This document shows, piece by piece, positions 35,225-43,454 of a stretch of 64,000 nt of DNA. Each line of letters begins with the position of its first letter. Positions within the stretch are counted from its first letter, which is position 1. Under the pieces are notes generated by a model that made no database searches, was not told the DNA's origin, and saw only the letters and a list, made by a program, of their open reading frames with translations. A program made the translations under genes and the position numbers. This stretch comes from Bacteroidota bacterium (GTDB taxonomy: Bacteria > Bacteroidota > Ignavibacteria > Kapaibacteriales > UBA2268). Location: the NCBI GenBank assembly GCA_004322215.1, contig SCSM01000036.1, forward strand, positions 91,443 through 155,442. Reading direction: 5' to 3'.

Positions 35225-37129
35225 TTAATCTTCAGCAAGTACTATAATCCTGTCTTCCTTGGAAAATACTATGCTGTCGGATTTGTCGGGATTAACGACT
35301 ACGCCGAAAAATTCATCGGGATTGTATTGGTGTTCGTGAATCCTGTAGCCGAATGCCACCTCGCCGAATTGAGCCGCCGATGCGATGACTGTATAGAAAT
35401 TGACAGACTTTCCCGCTTCGACATAATCTGTAACGGGTTTCAAATATATTTCAGAACCTTCTGCATCGAAGAAGTCATCGAATACATATTTGAGATATTT
35501 ATTTTCGGAAAATTGGGTTAGCATTAAGCTGATTAGTTTATCGCTGATGATGAAATCGTCTGCACGGGCGACTTCCGCAAGGGATTGGTTACGGACATCG
35601 AGAATTTCGCTGACAATGCTGAAATGCTTTCCGCACTGCTCGGATATATTACGAAGATGGAGCAGGCAGATTAGCGTCTGTGCATCTGCTTCCTGTATGT
35701 CCATTCCCTGTGTGTAGCTCAATATAATAATATGGTCGAACGACGGAATATCAATTGCATCGAGCTGGCTGCGGAAAGTGATATTGCCATACTTGAACTC
35801 AACTTTTTTATTCTTCAGCTTGGAGTTAAGCTCGGCTAATGTTTCATCCATACCATCATATTCAGCCATTATAAGCACTTTTGAACCGGGAGCGGCATAA
35901 TTGTCAAGCTCTTTAATAATTCTTCCGCCTTTTTCGTTCCAGCCGAGGATTAATGATTTTTCCGTGGGCGGCTTTTTCGTTTTCTCATGTTTAATCACAC
36001 TTCGGTCAATCATAATGTCGGTCTTGCCGGAAAGTATAACTGTGTCATCATCTTCGGAAATAGCAATGATTTTGTCCCCCTCACGAATCATAGTGTTCAT
36101 CGGAGGATTGACCTGGACTTTGCCGTTTTTGTATTGCAATCCGATTACAGCCGAATCTTCATAAGCAAATAATGATTCCTTGAAAGTTCTTCCGACTAAT
36201 CTCGGTTCGAGCTGGAAATAGATTTCATCGCCTGCATAATCGAGGAGTTCAGTATAAACCACACTCAAGCCGGATTGACGGCAGGTTTGTGCCGTAACTT
36301 TTGCGACAACGTCATAAGACAGTACATAAGTAACTTCGTCCCTTCCGACAACTTTAGCCGCTTCGAGGTTTGCTTCTTCTTTGATTTCTGCCACAATGTG
36401 ATACTTGTCTTTCCTGCGATGAGGATTGTTAGTCAGGGCAAGTACAGATTTGATTACGTGTGTGTCGGGATTCGGTGCTTCCGGCGAAATAATAATAATA
36501 GACCTTGCATCGTGGGGATTGACCATTTCGATATCCGTTATTTCGAGTGGCCTCCCGGAACGGCAAATCACTTTGGTATTTTTTGTGTCCGGAATTTTAG
36601 AATTGATTTCTTCTTCCATTTCGACTTTGTCTTTGTCGCCGAGTATTACAATTACAGAATTTTTCTTGTTTTCATTAGCAATAATAAGTTCGGAAATAAT
36701 TGTGAATATCTTAGGGGACCATCTTACAATCAATGTATGACAGCTTTCGAGAATCCTGGATTTGCCACGTCTTAGATAATCTATTCTGTTTTTGAATGAA
36801 TTCGTAATTATACCAATGAGCAAGCTGAGAAGGAAAACACCGCTCAAAGTAACGAAGAGCATAACGATTCTGAATCCCCAGCCGGTATCATTTCCCATTG
36901 TGCCCGGGTCTAAGCTTCGGATTAAGCTGTCCCAGATTGCTTCTATATAGGAAATTGTTGATTCATTATCCTGTGTGAACTGTGCTGCTGCAACAATAGT
37001 CCCGGCAATAATAACGATAATTACTCCAATAACAATCAGCCACCAAAGCAGAACAACAGTGCCTGCCGAGAGTGTGTTTTCGAATCTGTACCTGAATCTT
37101 TCAAATAATGTCGGTTTGTTATAATTCAT
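35225..37129 (-). CDS. CASTOR/POLLUX-type putative ion channel with RCK-like domains
   Basis: A 634-residue protein. Residues about 25-50 and 85-110 are membrane segments around a pore-like stretch containing SLDPGTMGNDTGWGFRI, followed by two nucleotide-binding RCK/TrkA-N-like regions: SCHTLIVRWSPKIFTII-VILGDKD at about 130-170, and LILGWNEKGGRIIKEL near 395. The PGTMGND motif and the architecture match the CASTOR/POLLUX family known from plants and also found in bacteria. It probably conducts cations and is gated by a cytoplasmic ligand. No partner gene is adjacent. Confidence 0.85.
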   Translation of the reverse strand: MNYNKPTLFERFRYRFENTLSAGTVVLLWWLIVIGVIIVIIAGTIVAAAQFTQDNESTISYIEAIWDSLIRSLDPGTMGNDTGWGFRIVMLFVTLSGVFLLSLLIGIITNSFKNRIDYLRRGKSRILESCHTLIVRWSPKIFTIISELIIANENKKNSVIVILGDKDKVEMEEEINSKIPDTKNTKVICRSGRPLEITDIEMVNPHDARSIIIISPEAPNPDTHVIKSVLALTNNPHRRKDKYHIVAEIKEEANLEAAKVVGRDEVTYVLSYDVVAKVTAQTCRQSGLSVVYTELLDYAGDEIYFQLEPRLVGRTFKESLFAYEDSAVIGLQYKNGKVQVNPPMNTMIREGDKIIAISEDDDTVILSGKTDIMIDRSVIKHEKTKKPPTEKSLILGWNEKGGRIIKELDNYAAPGSKVLIMAEYDGMDETLAELNSKLKNKKVEFKYGNITFRSQLDAIDIPSFDHIIILSYTQGMDIQEADAQTLICLLHLRNISEQCGKHFSIVSEILDVRNQSLAEVARADDFIISDKLISLMLTQFSENKYLKYVFDDFFDAEGSEIYLKPVTDYVEAGKSVNFYTVIASAAQFGEVAFGYRIHEHQYNPDEFFGVVVNPDKSDSIVFSKEDRIIVLAED

Positions 37130-37354
37130 AACAACTTTGTCTTCAATTATATATTACAGTTAATTAAATTATTAAATCTCAAGTGAACAAAAATAACGGA
37201 ATTTTCTGTTAATTGAAATTTCTTTTTGAGAATATTAAAATTAAAAAATTGAAAATTTCTGAGCGTTTTTCCATTTTGAAGTATCATTTTTCATTAAAAG
37301 ATATAAATTTGAAAAAAGATATTAAAATTGACTTTAACAATTGTGAGAATCAAT

Positions 37355-37741
37355 ATGAGAAAGCTCATTCTTATTTCGCTATATTAATTATCATATCAAT
37401 GCACAGCCATGCACAGTGGGAGGAATGTAATAATGGGTTGTACGGTAGTTATATAGAATCTTTTGGAATTAGTAATAATAAAATTTTTGCCTTAGCAGGT
37501 GGTAATGGGATTTTTCTTTCAATTGATACGGGGAATACTTGGATTGAAAAAAATTCAGGATTAAACAATTCAATATAAAAACGGAATAAATTCCAATTAT
37601 GAAATTATAAACCTGCTGGTTACAAATTTATTGATAGGTGAGCTAACGGGGGAATATACGACAATTAATGTTGAACAATTACCCACAGGAATGTATTTCC
37701 TGAAAGCAGGAAATGAAGTGAGAAAGTTTGTGAAGGAATAG
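37355..37741 (+). pseudogene. Decayed secreted BNR-type gene with retained sorting tail
   Basis: An ATG starts a signal-like MRKLILISLY, then the frame breaks; a shifted frame continues IIISMHSHAQWEECNNG and an Asp-box-like FLSIDTGNTWIEK, then stops at 37578. A third piece reads LTGEYTTINVEQLPTGMYF and ends FVKE with a TAG, which is a T9SS tail. Intact relatives have hundreds of residues between these parts, so the middle is deleted and at least one frameshift is present. A 121-codon frame starting upstream at 37213 is an accident of the shifted frame. Confidence 0.8.
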
Positions 37742-37745
37742 TATA

Positions 37746-38402
37746 TTATGAAACAGTTCTCACTGCTTTTTTCACTACACCGATTATTTTGAAATCAAAC
37801 TCGGTTGTGATTTTCAAATCTTTGAATTCGTCGTTTTCTGATAAGAGCCAAATTGTACCGTTAACCCTTTTCAGACGCTTGACAAATAATTCGGAATTGA
37901 CAGATGCAACGACAATGTTCCCGCTGCGAGGTGTAATCTTAGTGTCAACGACGAGAGTGTCGCCATCGAAAATTTTTGCATTCTCCATTGACTGACCGGT
38001 TACTTTGCATATAATAGAGTTTTGATTCAATCCGAAACTTTTCATTATGTCAACTTTTTCGATTGCATTCATATCCATTTCGGGATTTGATTTTGCTGCA
38101 CCGATCATCTGGTTGACGAAGTCCACCAGTTCCTGTTTTGTAAGGTAATCAATTCGTTTAATGTCCACAACTTTCAGTTCATTCATACCTGTCTCCATAC
38201 TGCTTAAAATGTAAGATGCGTCAGCAATTGCATCCGAAAATATCGCAGGATTTTTTATTTGGCAATAATCATAAATAATGTCAATTTTCCAATTATTATG
38301 ATTGAATCCGATGGCTTCCTGCACATAAAATTTCTTTACAAGTTCGTACAAATCCGAATTTGAAAGAAATTCAACCTTTTTTTTGAAATCACTTCTCTTC
38401 AC
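37746..38402 (-). CDS. S24-family (LexA/CI-like) peptidase protein without HTH
   Basis: A 218-residue protein. The last 100 residues are the S24 self-cleavage domain, with Ser138 in VTGQSMENAKIFDGD and Lys175 in ELFVKRLK. The first 120 residues are helical and not recognised; no helix-turn-helix is seen. The start is a GTG that overlaps the stop of the upstream XRE gene (GTGA), so the DNA-binding and protease parts of a phage-like repressor are encoded as two coupled genes. DNA damage or another signal may trigger cleavage, as in the family. Confidence 0.82.
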   Translation of the reverse strand: MKRSDFKKKVEFLSNSDLYELVKKFYVQEAIGFNHNNWKIDIIYDYCQIKNPAIFSDAIADASYILSSMETGMNELKVVDIKRIDYLTKQELVDFVNQMIGAAKSNPEMDMNAIEKVDIMKSFGLNQNSIICKVTGQSMENAKIFDGDTLVVDTKITPRSGNIVVASVNSELFVKRLKRVNGTIWLLSENDEFKDLKITTEFDFKIIGVVKKAVRTVS

Positions 38403-38848
38403 TTCACTTTTACAGAGCCGGATTTATTTCTTGTTCCTTTCTTTTGAATTGCTCTCATCATATCTCCAGCAGCAGCTGTTAAGATGTCAAATTGCCTGAC
38501 CATCTCATCGAAGCTAAGCTTTTTGGCATCGATGGAATAGACTTCGGCAACATTTCCCTGCTCTTTTTTTCCTGAGTTAATTCTTTTCTCCAAAATCCTT
38601 CCGGCTTCGTTTGGTGCGTAAATCGAATCCTCTCCTGTGAGCAGGTAAATGGGGTTTATACCCCTTCTGTAAAGTGTTACCATAAGCCGGTTGGGAACGT
38701 TAGCCCTGCCGTTTTCATAGTTTGCAATATTGTCCTTAGTTTCATTGACTGCAAGAGCAAATTGCCTGGCTGAAAGCTTGCCTCCTTCGAAGAAAATATT
38801 GCGGACTTCTTTGAGCCGCATACCTATTTGTTTCTGTAAGCCATCCAT
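38399..38848 (-). CDS. XRE-family helix-turn-helix regulator
   Basis: A 149-residue DNA-binding protein with the HTH at about 10-65: MRLKEVRNIFFEGGKLSARQFALAVNETKDNIANYENG, then VPNRLMVTLYRRGINPIYLLTGE, as in CI-like repressors. The C-terminal part (about 75-149) is helical and basic at the end, possibly for contact with the S24 protein that follows by a 4-base overlap. Its likely operators are the TGTATATA repeats directly upstream, between this gene and the divergent genes, so it may repress both directions. Confidence 0.87.
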   Translation of the reverse strand: MDGLQKQIGMRLKEVRNIFFEGGKLSARQFALAVNETKDNIANYENGRANVPNRLMVTLYRRGINPIYLLTGEDSIYAPNEAGRILEKRINSGKKEQGNVAEVYSIDAKKLSFDEMVRQFDILTAAAGDMMRAIQKKGTRNKSGSVKVK

Positions 38849-38871
38849 ATTATTGAACTTGTTAATTATAC

Positions 38872-38916
38872 TTGTATATAATGTATATATTACTTAAATT
38901 TGATGTATATATTACA
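38872..38916. promoter_or_regulatory. Repeated TGTATATA operator-like sites
   Basis: TGTATATA occurs at 38873-38880, 38882-38889 and 38904-38911; the longer ATGTATATATTAC is repeated at 38881-38893 and 38903-38915, 22 bp apart (two helical turns). The last copy has the dyad TGTA-5-TACA. The sites lie between the XRE gene and the divergent 38984 gene, a typical place for a repressor to bind. Confidence 0.65.
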
Positions 38917-38983
38917 CAATAAAATTGTAATGTTTACTTCTGCAAATATAATTAATGTTTCATTCAATGTCAAGAGGAATTTT

Positions 38984-39301
38984 ATGAAAAGTAAAAATAA
39001 GAGAAAAAGGAATAGGAAAATAGCAGGAAAAATAATATCCGGGAAAGAGTATATAACTAAATCCGGTCAAAAAGAATTAATCGAAAAATTGGAAAATTTA
39101 AACATTGAAATTCAAAGAGAGGAAGAAATAAATACCCTCCTCGATAAATTCATTAAAGATTCCATGGAATATAATCTGATAAATGAATTTGAAGCCGGCG
39201 ACATAAAATTTCTAATCAACGACTACCTCGCAGAACACGGCATTAATGAAATCCCAGAATATATAATGACAAATGATAACGAAACAAATGACGATTTTTA
39301 A
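38984..39301 (+). CDS. Small hypothetical protein, divergent to the repressor
   Basis: I do not recognise this 105-residue protein. It has a very basic start (MKSKNKRKRNRKIAGK), a helical and acidic middle (KELIEKLENLNIEIQREEE), and an acidic end. I start it at 38984 because AGAGGA is five bases upstream and the operator-like repeats lie before it; an earlier in-frame start would run through the operators. Its position, divergent from a CI-like repressor and ahead of a Mor-like gene, suggests an early regulatory or phage-derived gene. Function unknown. Confidence 0.65.
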   Translation: MKSKNKRKRNRKIAGKIISGKEYITKSGQKELIEKLENLNIEIQREEEINTLLDKFIKDSMEYNLINEFEAGDIKFLINDYLAEHGINEIPEYIMTNDNETNDDF

Positions 39302-39322
39302 TAAACTAATACAGGTGTACCG

Positions 39323-39589
39323 ATGAAAGACGTATATGAATTATTAACCGAAGAAGATTTGACATCTGATTTACAGCTATTGCAGGACTTTTGCGGAATA
39401 GATACAATCAAAGTGATTTTGCGAAATTTCGGGGGTTTGAGCTTTTACATTCCGAAAATCACCCGTCTGGAAAGTCTGGTTTTAAAATATGTGAAAGAAC
39501 ATTCCGACAAATCATATAAACAGATTGCCAAGGAACTTAATGTTTCCGAACAGTATTTGAAAATGTTAATAAAGAAACAGTTGAATTAG
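39323..39589 (+). CDS. Mor-like transcription activator
   Basis: An 88-residue protein with the Mor/C family pattern: DLQLLQDFCGIDTIKVILRNFGG, then LSFYIPK, and a C-terminal helix-turn-helix (KSYKQIAKELNVSEQYLKMLIK). In phage Mu, Mor switches on middle genes. Here it follows the small divergent gene by 21 bp, opposite a CI-like repressor pair, so the four genes look like the control region of a Mu-type element. No transposase or structural phage gene is present in the window, so it is probably a remnant or has been adopted by the host. Confidence 0.7.
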   Translation: MKDVYELLTEEDLTSDLQLLQDFCGIDTIKVILRNFGGLSFYIPKITRLESLVLKYVKEHSDKSYKQIAKELNVSEQYLKMLIKKQLN

Positions 39590-39855
39590 ACTCGTTTCAT
39601 CCGAATTTTCTATTTACAATTAATATTTTCATTGAATTTAAAGTTCATAAATTTCGGATAAAAATTATTAAAAATGGTTAATAATTTTTAATTGATTTTA
39701 TTATGAATTTTCGGAAATTTAATATTATTAATTTGGAATTTCAATGAAAATTGAAAATTATAAATTGAAAATTTAACTATATTGTAATTGTTATCGGATA
39801 AAATCCACTTTTAATATAAAAAGGATATATTTTGGTAAATTTCGGAATTTAAATT

Positions 39856-40893
39856 ATGGCTATAATAAGTACGTCCAAACTGATTACAATTGACCGCTAT
39901 TTTGCAGAAGAAGAAGATTTGCATCCTCATGCTACGGGTGAATTCACAAGATTAATGCACGACCTTATCCTTGCTATTCGAATCATTGCAATCGAAGTGC
40001 GCCGGGCTGGAATAAATGACATTATGGGTATAACGGATTTTATCAATATTAATGGAGATAAAGTCCGTAAGCTGGATGAATATGCTAATGATGTTATTTA
40101 CCGCTCGATGGTTAGAGGTGGAAAGGTATGTGCAATTGTTTCGGAGGAATTCGGAGACGTAATCAAAATTCCGAAGGATTATAAAAAAGGAAAATACATT
40201 CTTGCTTATGACCCGATTGACGGCTCGACTAACATTGATGTGGGAATCTCAATAGGGACAACATTTTCTCTTTACAAACGGCTCGACCCATTCTCAACCG
40301 AAGAGCCGACTATTGACGATATACTGCAGCCAGGATATAAGCAGGAAGCAGCCGGCTATGTGCAATATGGTTCAAGTACAATTCTTGTTTATACGACAGG
40401 CAACGGTGTGAATGTATTTACATACGACCCGACAATCGGAGAGTTTATCCTTACATTTGAAAAGCTGAAAATTCCCAGTCGCGGGTATATATATAGTTGT
40501 AATGAATCGAATTATTTCACATGGGATGAAAATGTCCGTCAGTACCTTGATTACCTGAAAATGCCGAATGAATCGGGCAAAGGACAATACACTCTTCGTT
40601 ATGTGGCGACAGCAGTATCAGACATTCACAGGGCTTTGCATTACGGTGGTATTTATATGTATCCCGCCTCTCAGAATCAACCAAACGGAAAAATCCGGCT
40701 TCTTTATGAAGCGAATCCGCTTTCGATGATTATAGAGCAGGCGGGTGGCAGGGCTTCGACAGGCACAAAAAGAATTCTGGATGTACAACCTTATTCTATT
40801 CATCAGCCGGTGCCATTCTTTGTCGGAAGCGAAGAGGATGTCCTCGATGCCGAAATGTTTATCAGGGGAGAGCATCCGCTCCAGAAAAAGTGA
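39856..40893 (+). CDS. fbp: Fructose-1,6-bisphosphatase, class I
   Basis: FBPase dephosphorylates fructose 1,6-bisphosphate in gluconeogenesis. The 345-residue protein has the metal site LAYDPIDGSTNIDVG at about 113-127, an EEFGD motif near 100, and the substrate loop LRYVATAVSDIHRALHYGGIYMYP. Length is normal for class I. The ATG lies after a 266-bp non-coding gap. The gene is convergent with the dsr operon; no terminator with a clear T tract is seen between them. Confidence 0.97.
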   Translation: MAIISTSKLITIDRYFAEEEDLHPHATGEFTRLMHDLILAIRIIAIEVRRAGINDIMGITDFININGDKVRKLDEYANDVIYRSMVRGGKVCAIVSEEFGDVIKIPKDYKKGKYILAYDPIDGSTNIDVGISIGTTFSLYKRLDPFSTEEPTIDDILQPGYKQEAAGYVQYGSSTILVYTTGNGVNVFTYDPTIGEFILTFEKLKIPSRGYIYSCNESNYFTWDENVRQYLDYLKMPNESGKGQYTLRYVATAVSDIHRALHYGGIYMYPASQNQPNGKIRLLYEANPLSMIIEQAGGRASTGTKRILDVQPYSIHQPVPFFVGSEEDVLDAEMFIRGEHPLQKK

Positions 40894-41104
40894 TTTTTTT
40901 TCCACTTTCTGTGCAGTAGTCTATCTCTAAATAAAATATTCGAATATATTTCTTTTCAGCAAAATTTAAATCAGGTTTCTAAATGTTATAAAATTCAGGT
41001 ATTAATATTTAGATGTAAAATTTAAATGAAAATAGATTAGTAATTAACTTCACAAGCCACATTTAATTTCACACTCTATTATTACGCTAAAATTTAAAAT
41101 TCAT

Positions 41105-42265
41105 CTATACAGTTTTTAACATTCTTCTTACCGACAATGCTACTTTGTAAAGCACTGTTACAATCAGCAGACCTAATGCATAGATTGCCAATGATATAGT
41201 TGCTTCCACCCATGTGGGCCAATAATCTGGTACGTATCCCAATGGCGAAGGAATGAATCCCGTTACAACCATTCCCAGCCCTTTGTCAATCCAGATTGAA
41301 AGAAAGACAGTGAATGCCGCAACAATCAATAGCTTTTCGTTCTTCCTGTATTTAGGAACGAGAAGAAGAATTAATGATACAATTGCAAGTATAGTCGAAA
41401 TCCACATCCAGGGGACCAGCCGGTAATTACCGTCAAGCCCGAAATAAAGAAACTGGAAGTGCCTTGCATGGTCGGGCAATCCACTGTAAAGTCCGGTGAA
41501 TATTTCCATCAGTAAAAAGAAAATATTCAAGAGCATTGCATAGGTTGTGATGATTGCAAGTTTCTGAATGGGTTCGCTTCCGACATCAAATTTTGTAATC
41601 TTTCTCAGTAATAAGCAAAGAAGAATCAACAAAGCGGGACCTGCAGAAAATGCAGTTGCGAGAAATCTCGGTGCCATCACAGCCGAAAGCCAGAATGGTC
41701 TTGCGGCTAATCCCTGGTACAAAAATGCAGTAACTGTGTGAATACTCACCGCCCATGGTATTGATAAAATCACAACGGGCTTTAGCCACTTCGGAGGTGC
41801 AATTCCTTTTTTCTCGCAATCGAGTGTGTATCTGCTTATAATTACATTCAATACAAGATAGCCGCCGAGAGACATCGAATCCCAGAACATGAGTGAATTT
41901 GGTGACGGATATAGAAATATATTCACAACTCTCAGCGGTTGTCCCATATCAACGAATATAAAGAGCATACACATGATGACTGCTCCGATTGCAAGAAACT
42001 CTCCGAGAATAGTAATTTTTCCGAAATCTTTATAATGATGAACATAATAAGGTAGCACAACCATAACTGCTGATGCGGCAACACCAACGAGAAACGTGAA
42101 CTGGGCTATATAAAATCCCCATGTAACATCGCGGCTCATTCCCGTTACACCCAAACCTTGATAAAATTGATAAAGGAAAGCGAGGACTCCGCAACCGATG
42201 ATTACGAGGAGAATGATGAGCCAAGTCCAATATTTTTTACTGCCTGAAAATGCTTGTTCTAACAT
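41105..42265 (-). CDS. dsrP: DsrP: NrfD-like membrane subunit of the Dsr complex
   Basis: DsrP is the integral membrane quinone-interacting subunit related to NrfD/PsrC. The 386-residue product has about ten transmembrane helices and family blocks such as GVTGMSRDVTWGFYIAQFTFLVGVAAS, DMGQPLRVVNIFLYPSPNS, and HTVTAFLYQGLAARPFW. AGGAG precedes the ATG. It is the last gene of a five-gene operon with the canonical order M-K-J-O-P, ten bases after dsrO. Together with DsrO and DsrJ it likely passes electrons between quinone and the periplasmic side. Confidence 0.95.
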   Translation of the reverse strand: MLEQAFSGSKKYWTWLIILLVIIGCGVLAFLYQFYQGLGVTGMSRDVTWGFYIAQFTFLVGVAASAVMVVLPYYVHHYKDFGKITILGEFLAIGAVIMCMLFIFVDMGQPLRVVNIFLYPSPNSLMFWDSMSLGGYLVLNVIISRYTLDCEKKGIAPPKWLKPVVILSIPWAVSIHTVTAFLYQGLAARPFWLSAVMAPRFLATAFSAGPALLILLCLLLRKITKFDVGSEPIQKLAIITTYAMLLNIFFLLMEIFTGLYSGLPDHARHFQFLYFGLDGNYRLVPWMWISTILAIVSLILLLVPKYRKNEKLLIVAAFTVFLSIWIDKGLGMVVTGFIPSPLGYVPDYWPTWVEATISLAIYALGLLIVTVLYKVALSVRRMLKTV

Positions 42266-42275
42266 ATTTTTCTCC

Positions 42276-43040
42276 TCATATTATATAATAAATTTCAGGT
42301 TGTGTACCCAGTTCGGGTTTTCTTCTCATTGTAAAGGTTTCTCCAAGCATTTTTCTTATTTCTGAATTCGGATTTTCGAGGTCGCCGAACACCATTGCCT
42401 TGACCGGACATGATTCTACACAAGCGGGTTTCAAGCCCCTTGCCAGACGCTCATCACAGAATGTGCATTTCTCGACAACACCCTTAGTCCTTGTCGGAAA
42501 GTCAGGATTCAATTGCTTAATATGAGTTCTCGGCTCCCTCCAGTTGAAGCTTCTGGAACCGTAGGGACATGCCGCCATACAATAACGGCAACCGACACAG
42601 CGGTGCCAGTCCATCATCACAATACCATCCTTGCGCTTCCATGTCGCTTGAGTGGGGCAGACACTTACACATGGAGGATTACTGCAGTGATTGCAGAAAA
42701 GAAGAACCGGCTTTTGCTTAACTTGTTCAGGAACGAAGTAGTTTTCCTGTTCGACAAAAGCATGTTCGAATTTTTCTTTCCAAATCCATTTGATTTCATC
42801 TTTTTTATTACCGAAGTGAGGTACGTTATGAGTCAGATGACAGGCATCAATGCACTTTGTACATCCCTCATTCTCGTGACACTTCTTCAGGTCAATCAGC
42901 ATTGCCCAGCGTTTACCTGCAAAGCCATCGGATTTTCTTGCCTGGTTTTCTGCAAATACACTCAGGGTTTGTTTTCCAGCTAAACCTGCAGCGGCAACTC
43001 CGGCTGTAATCAATAAAAATTGTCTTCGGTCTATACTCAT
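42276..43040 (-). CDS. dsrO: DsrO: periplasmic ferredoxin-like subunit (Tat-exported)
   Basis: A 254-residue iron-sulfur protein with a twin-arginine signal (RRQFLLITAG, Arg5-Arg6) and the Cys motifs CHENEGCTKCIDAC, CNHCSNPPCVSVC, CVGCRYCMAAC and CTFCDERLARGLKPACVESC, enough for up to four cubane clusters. DsrO carries electrons between DsrJ and DsrP on the periplasmic face. Its start overlaps the dsrJ stop in an ATGA. The length fits the family. Confidence 0.95.
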   Translation of the reverse strand: MSIDRRQFLLITAGVAAAGLAGKQTLSVFAENQARKSDGFAGKRWAMLIDLKKCHENEGCTKCIDACHLTHNVPHFGNKKDEIKWIWKEKFEHAFVEQENYFVPEQVKQKPVLLFCNHCSNPPCVSVCPTQATWKRKDGIVMMDWHRCVGCRYCMAACPYGSRSFNWREPRTHIKQLNPDFPTRTKGVVEKCTFCDERLARGLKPACVESCPVKAMVFGDLENPNSEIRKMLGETFTMRRKPELGTQPEIYYII

Positions 43041-43453
43041 TTTTTAACTCCCTTCTTTGCAATCGCAGGGTCAATATGGCAGTCCCAGCAATACGGCTTA
43101 ACCTCGAGATAATTATGACACTCATCGCAGAATTTTGCTTTATTGTCATGACAGCTCATGCATGTTTTCGTTAAGCTCATTTCAGCTTTCACACCGTTCA
43201 GCATAAAGAAAGTGCCATCAGCTTTTTTCAAAAATCTAACATCCTGTCTGACTACCAAATTTCTCCAAGTGTCCAGCATCTCCATGTGGTAACCCTTCAT
43301 GTATTCTTTGCTCTCGATGCACTTTCCGCTTTTGGGAAGTACAGGATTAGCTTTCACAGATGCTTTTCCGCCTGACAAATTAATCAGCATAGGCGACGTA
43401 AAAACAAGAATGAAAATTAATATTCCAATTAGAACTTTTCCGGTGTCGTACAT
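43037..43453 (-). CDS. dsrJ: DsrJ: triheme cytochrome c subunit
   Basis: A 138-residue protein with one N-terminal membrane anchor (about 6-26) and three CxxCH haem sites: 98-102, 109-113 and 122-126. Cys45 in the SGKCIESKEYM motif matches the position of the Cys that ligates the unusual haem in known DsrJ proteins. This subunit is found in complexes with JOP, not in the MK-only complexes of some Gram-positive sulfate reducers. AAAGGAGG is upstream; its ATG is one base after the dsrK stop. Confidence 0.96.
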   Translation of the reverse strand: MYDTGKVLIGILIFILVFTSPMLINLSGGKASVKANPVLPKSGKCIESKEYMKGYHMEMLDTWRNLVVRQDVRFLKKADGTFFMLNGVKAEMSLTKTCMSCHDNKAKFCDECHNYLEVKPYCWDCHIDPAIAKKGVKK

Positions 43454-43454
43454 G

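Noticed and set aside
37213..37578. 121-codon frame that could be read as one gene
   Set aside because: Its first 45 residues are AT-rich noise; the real start of the decayed gene is the ATG at 37355, followed by a frameshift.
38900..38983. Upstream extension of the small gene at 38984
   Set aside because: It runs through the operator-like repeats, and the ATG at 38984 has a strong AGAGGA.
40881..40913. Hairpin CAGAAAAAGTG/CACTTTCTG after fbp as a terminator
   Set aside because: The stem needs bulges and most of it overlaps the fbp end; too weak to list.
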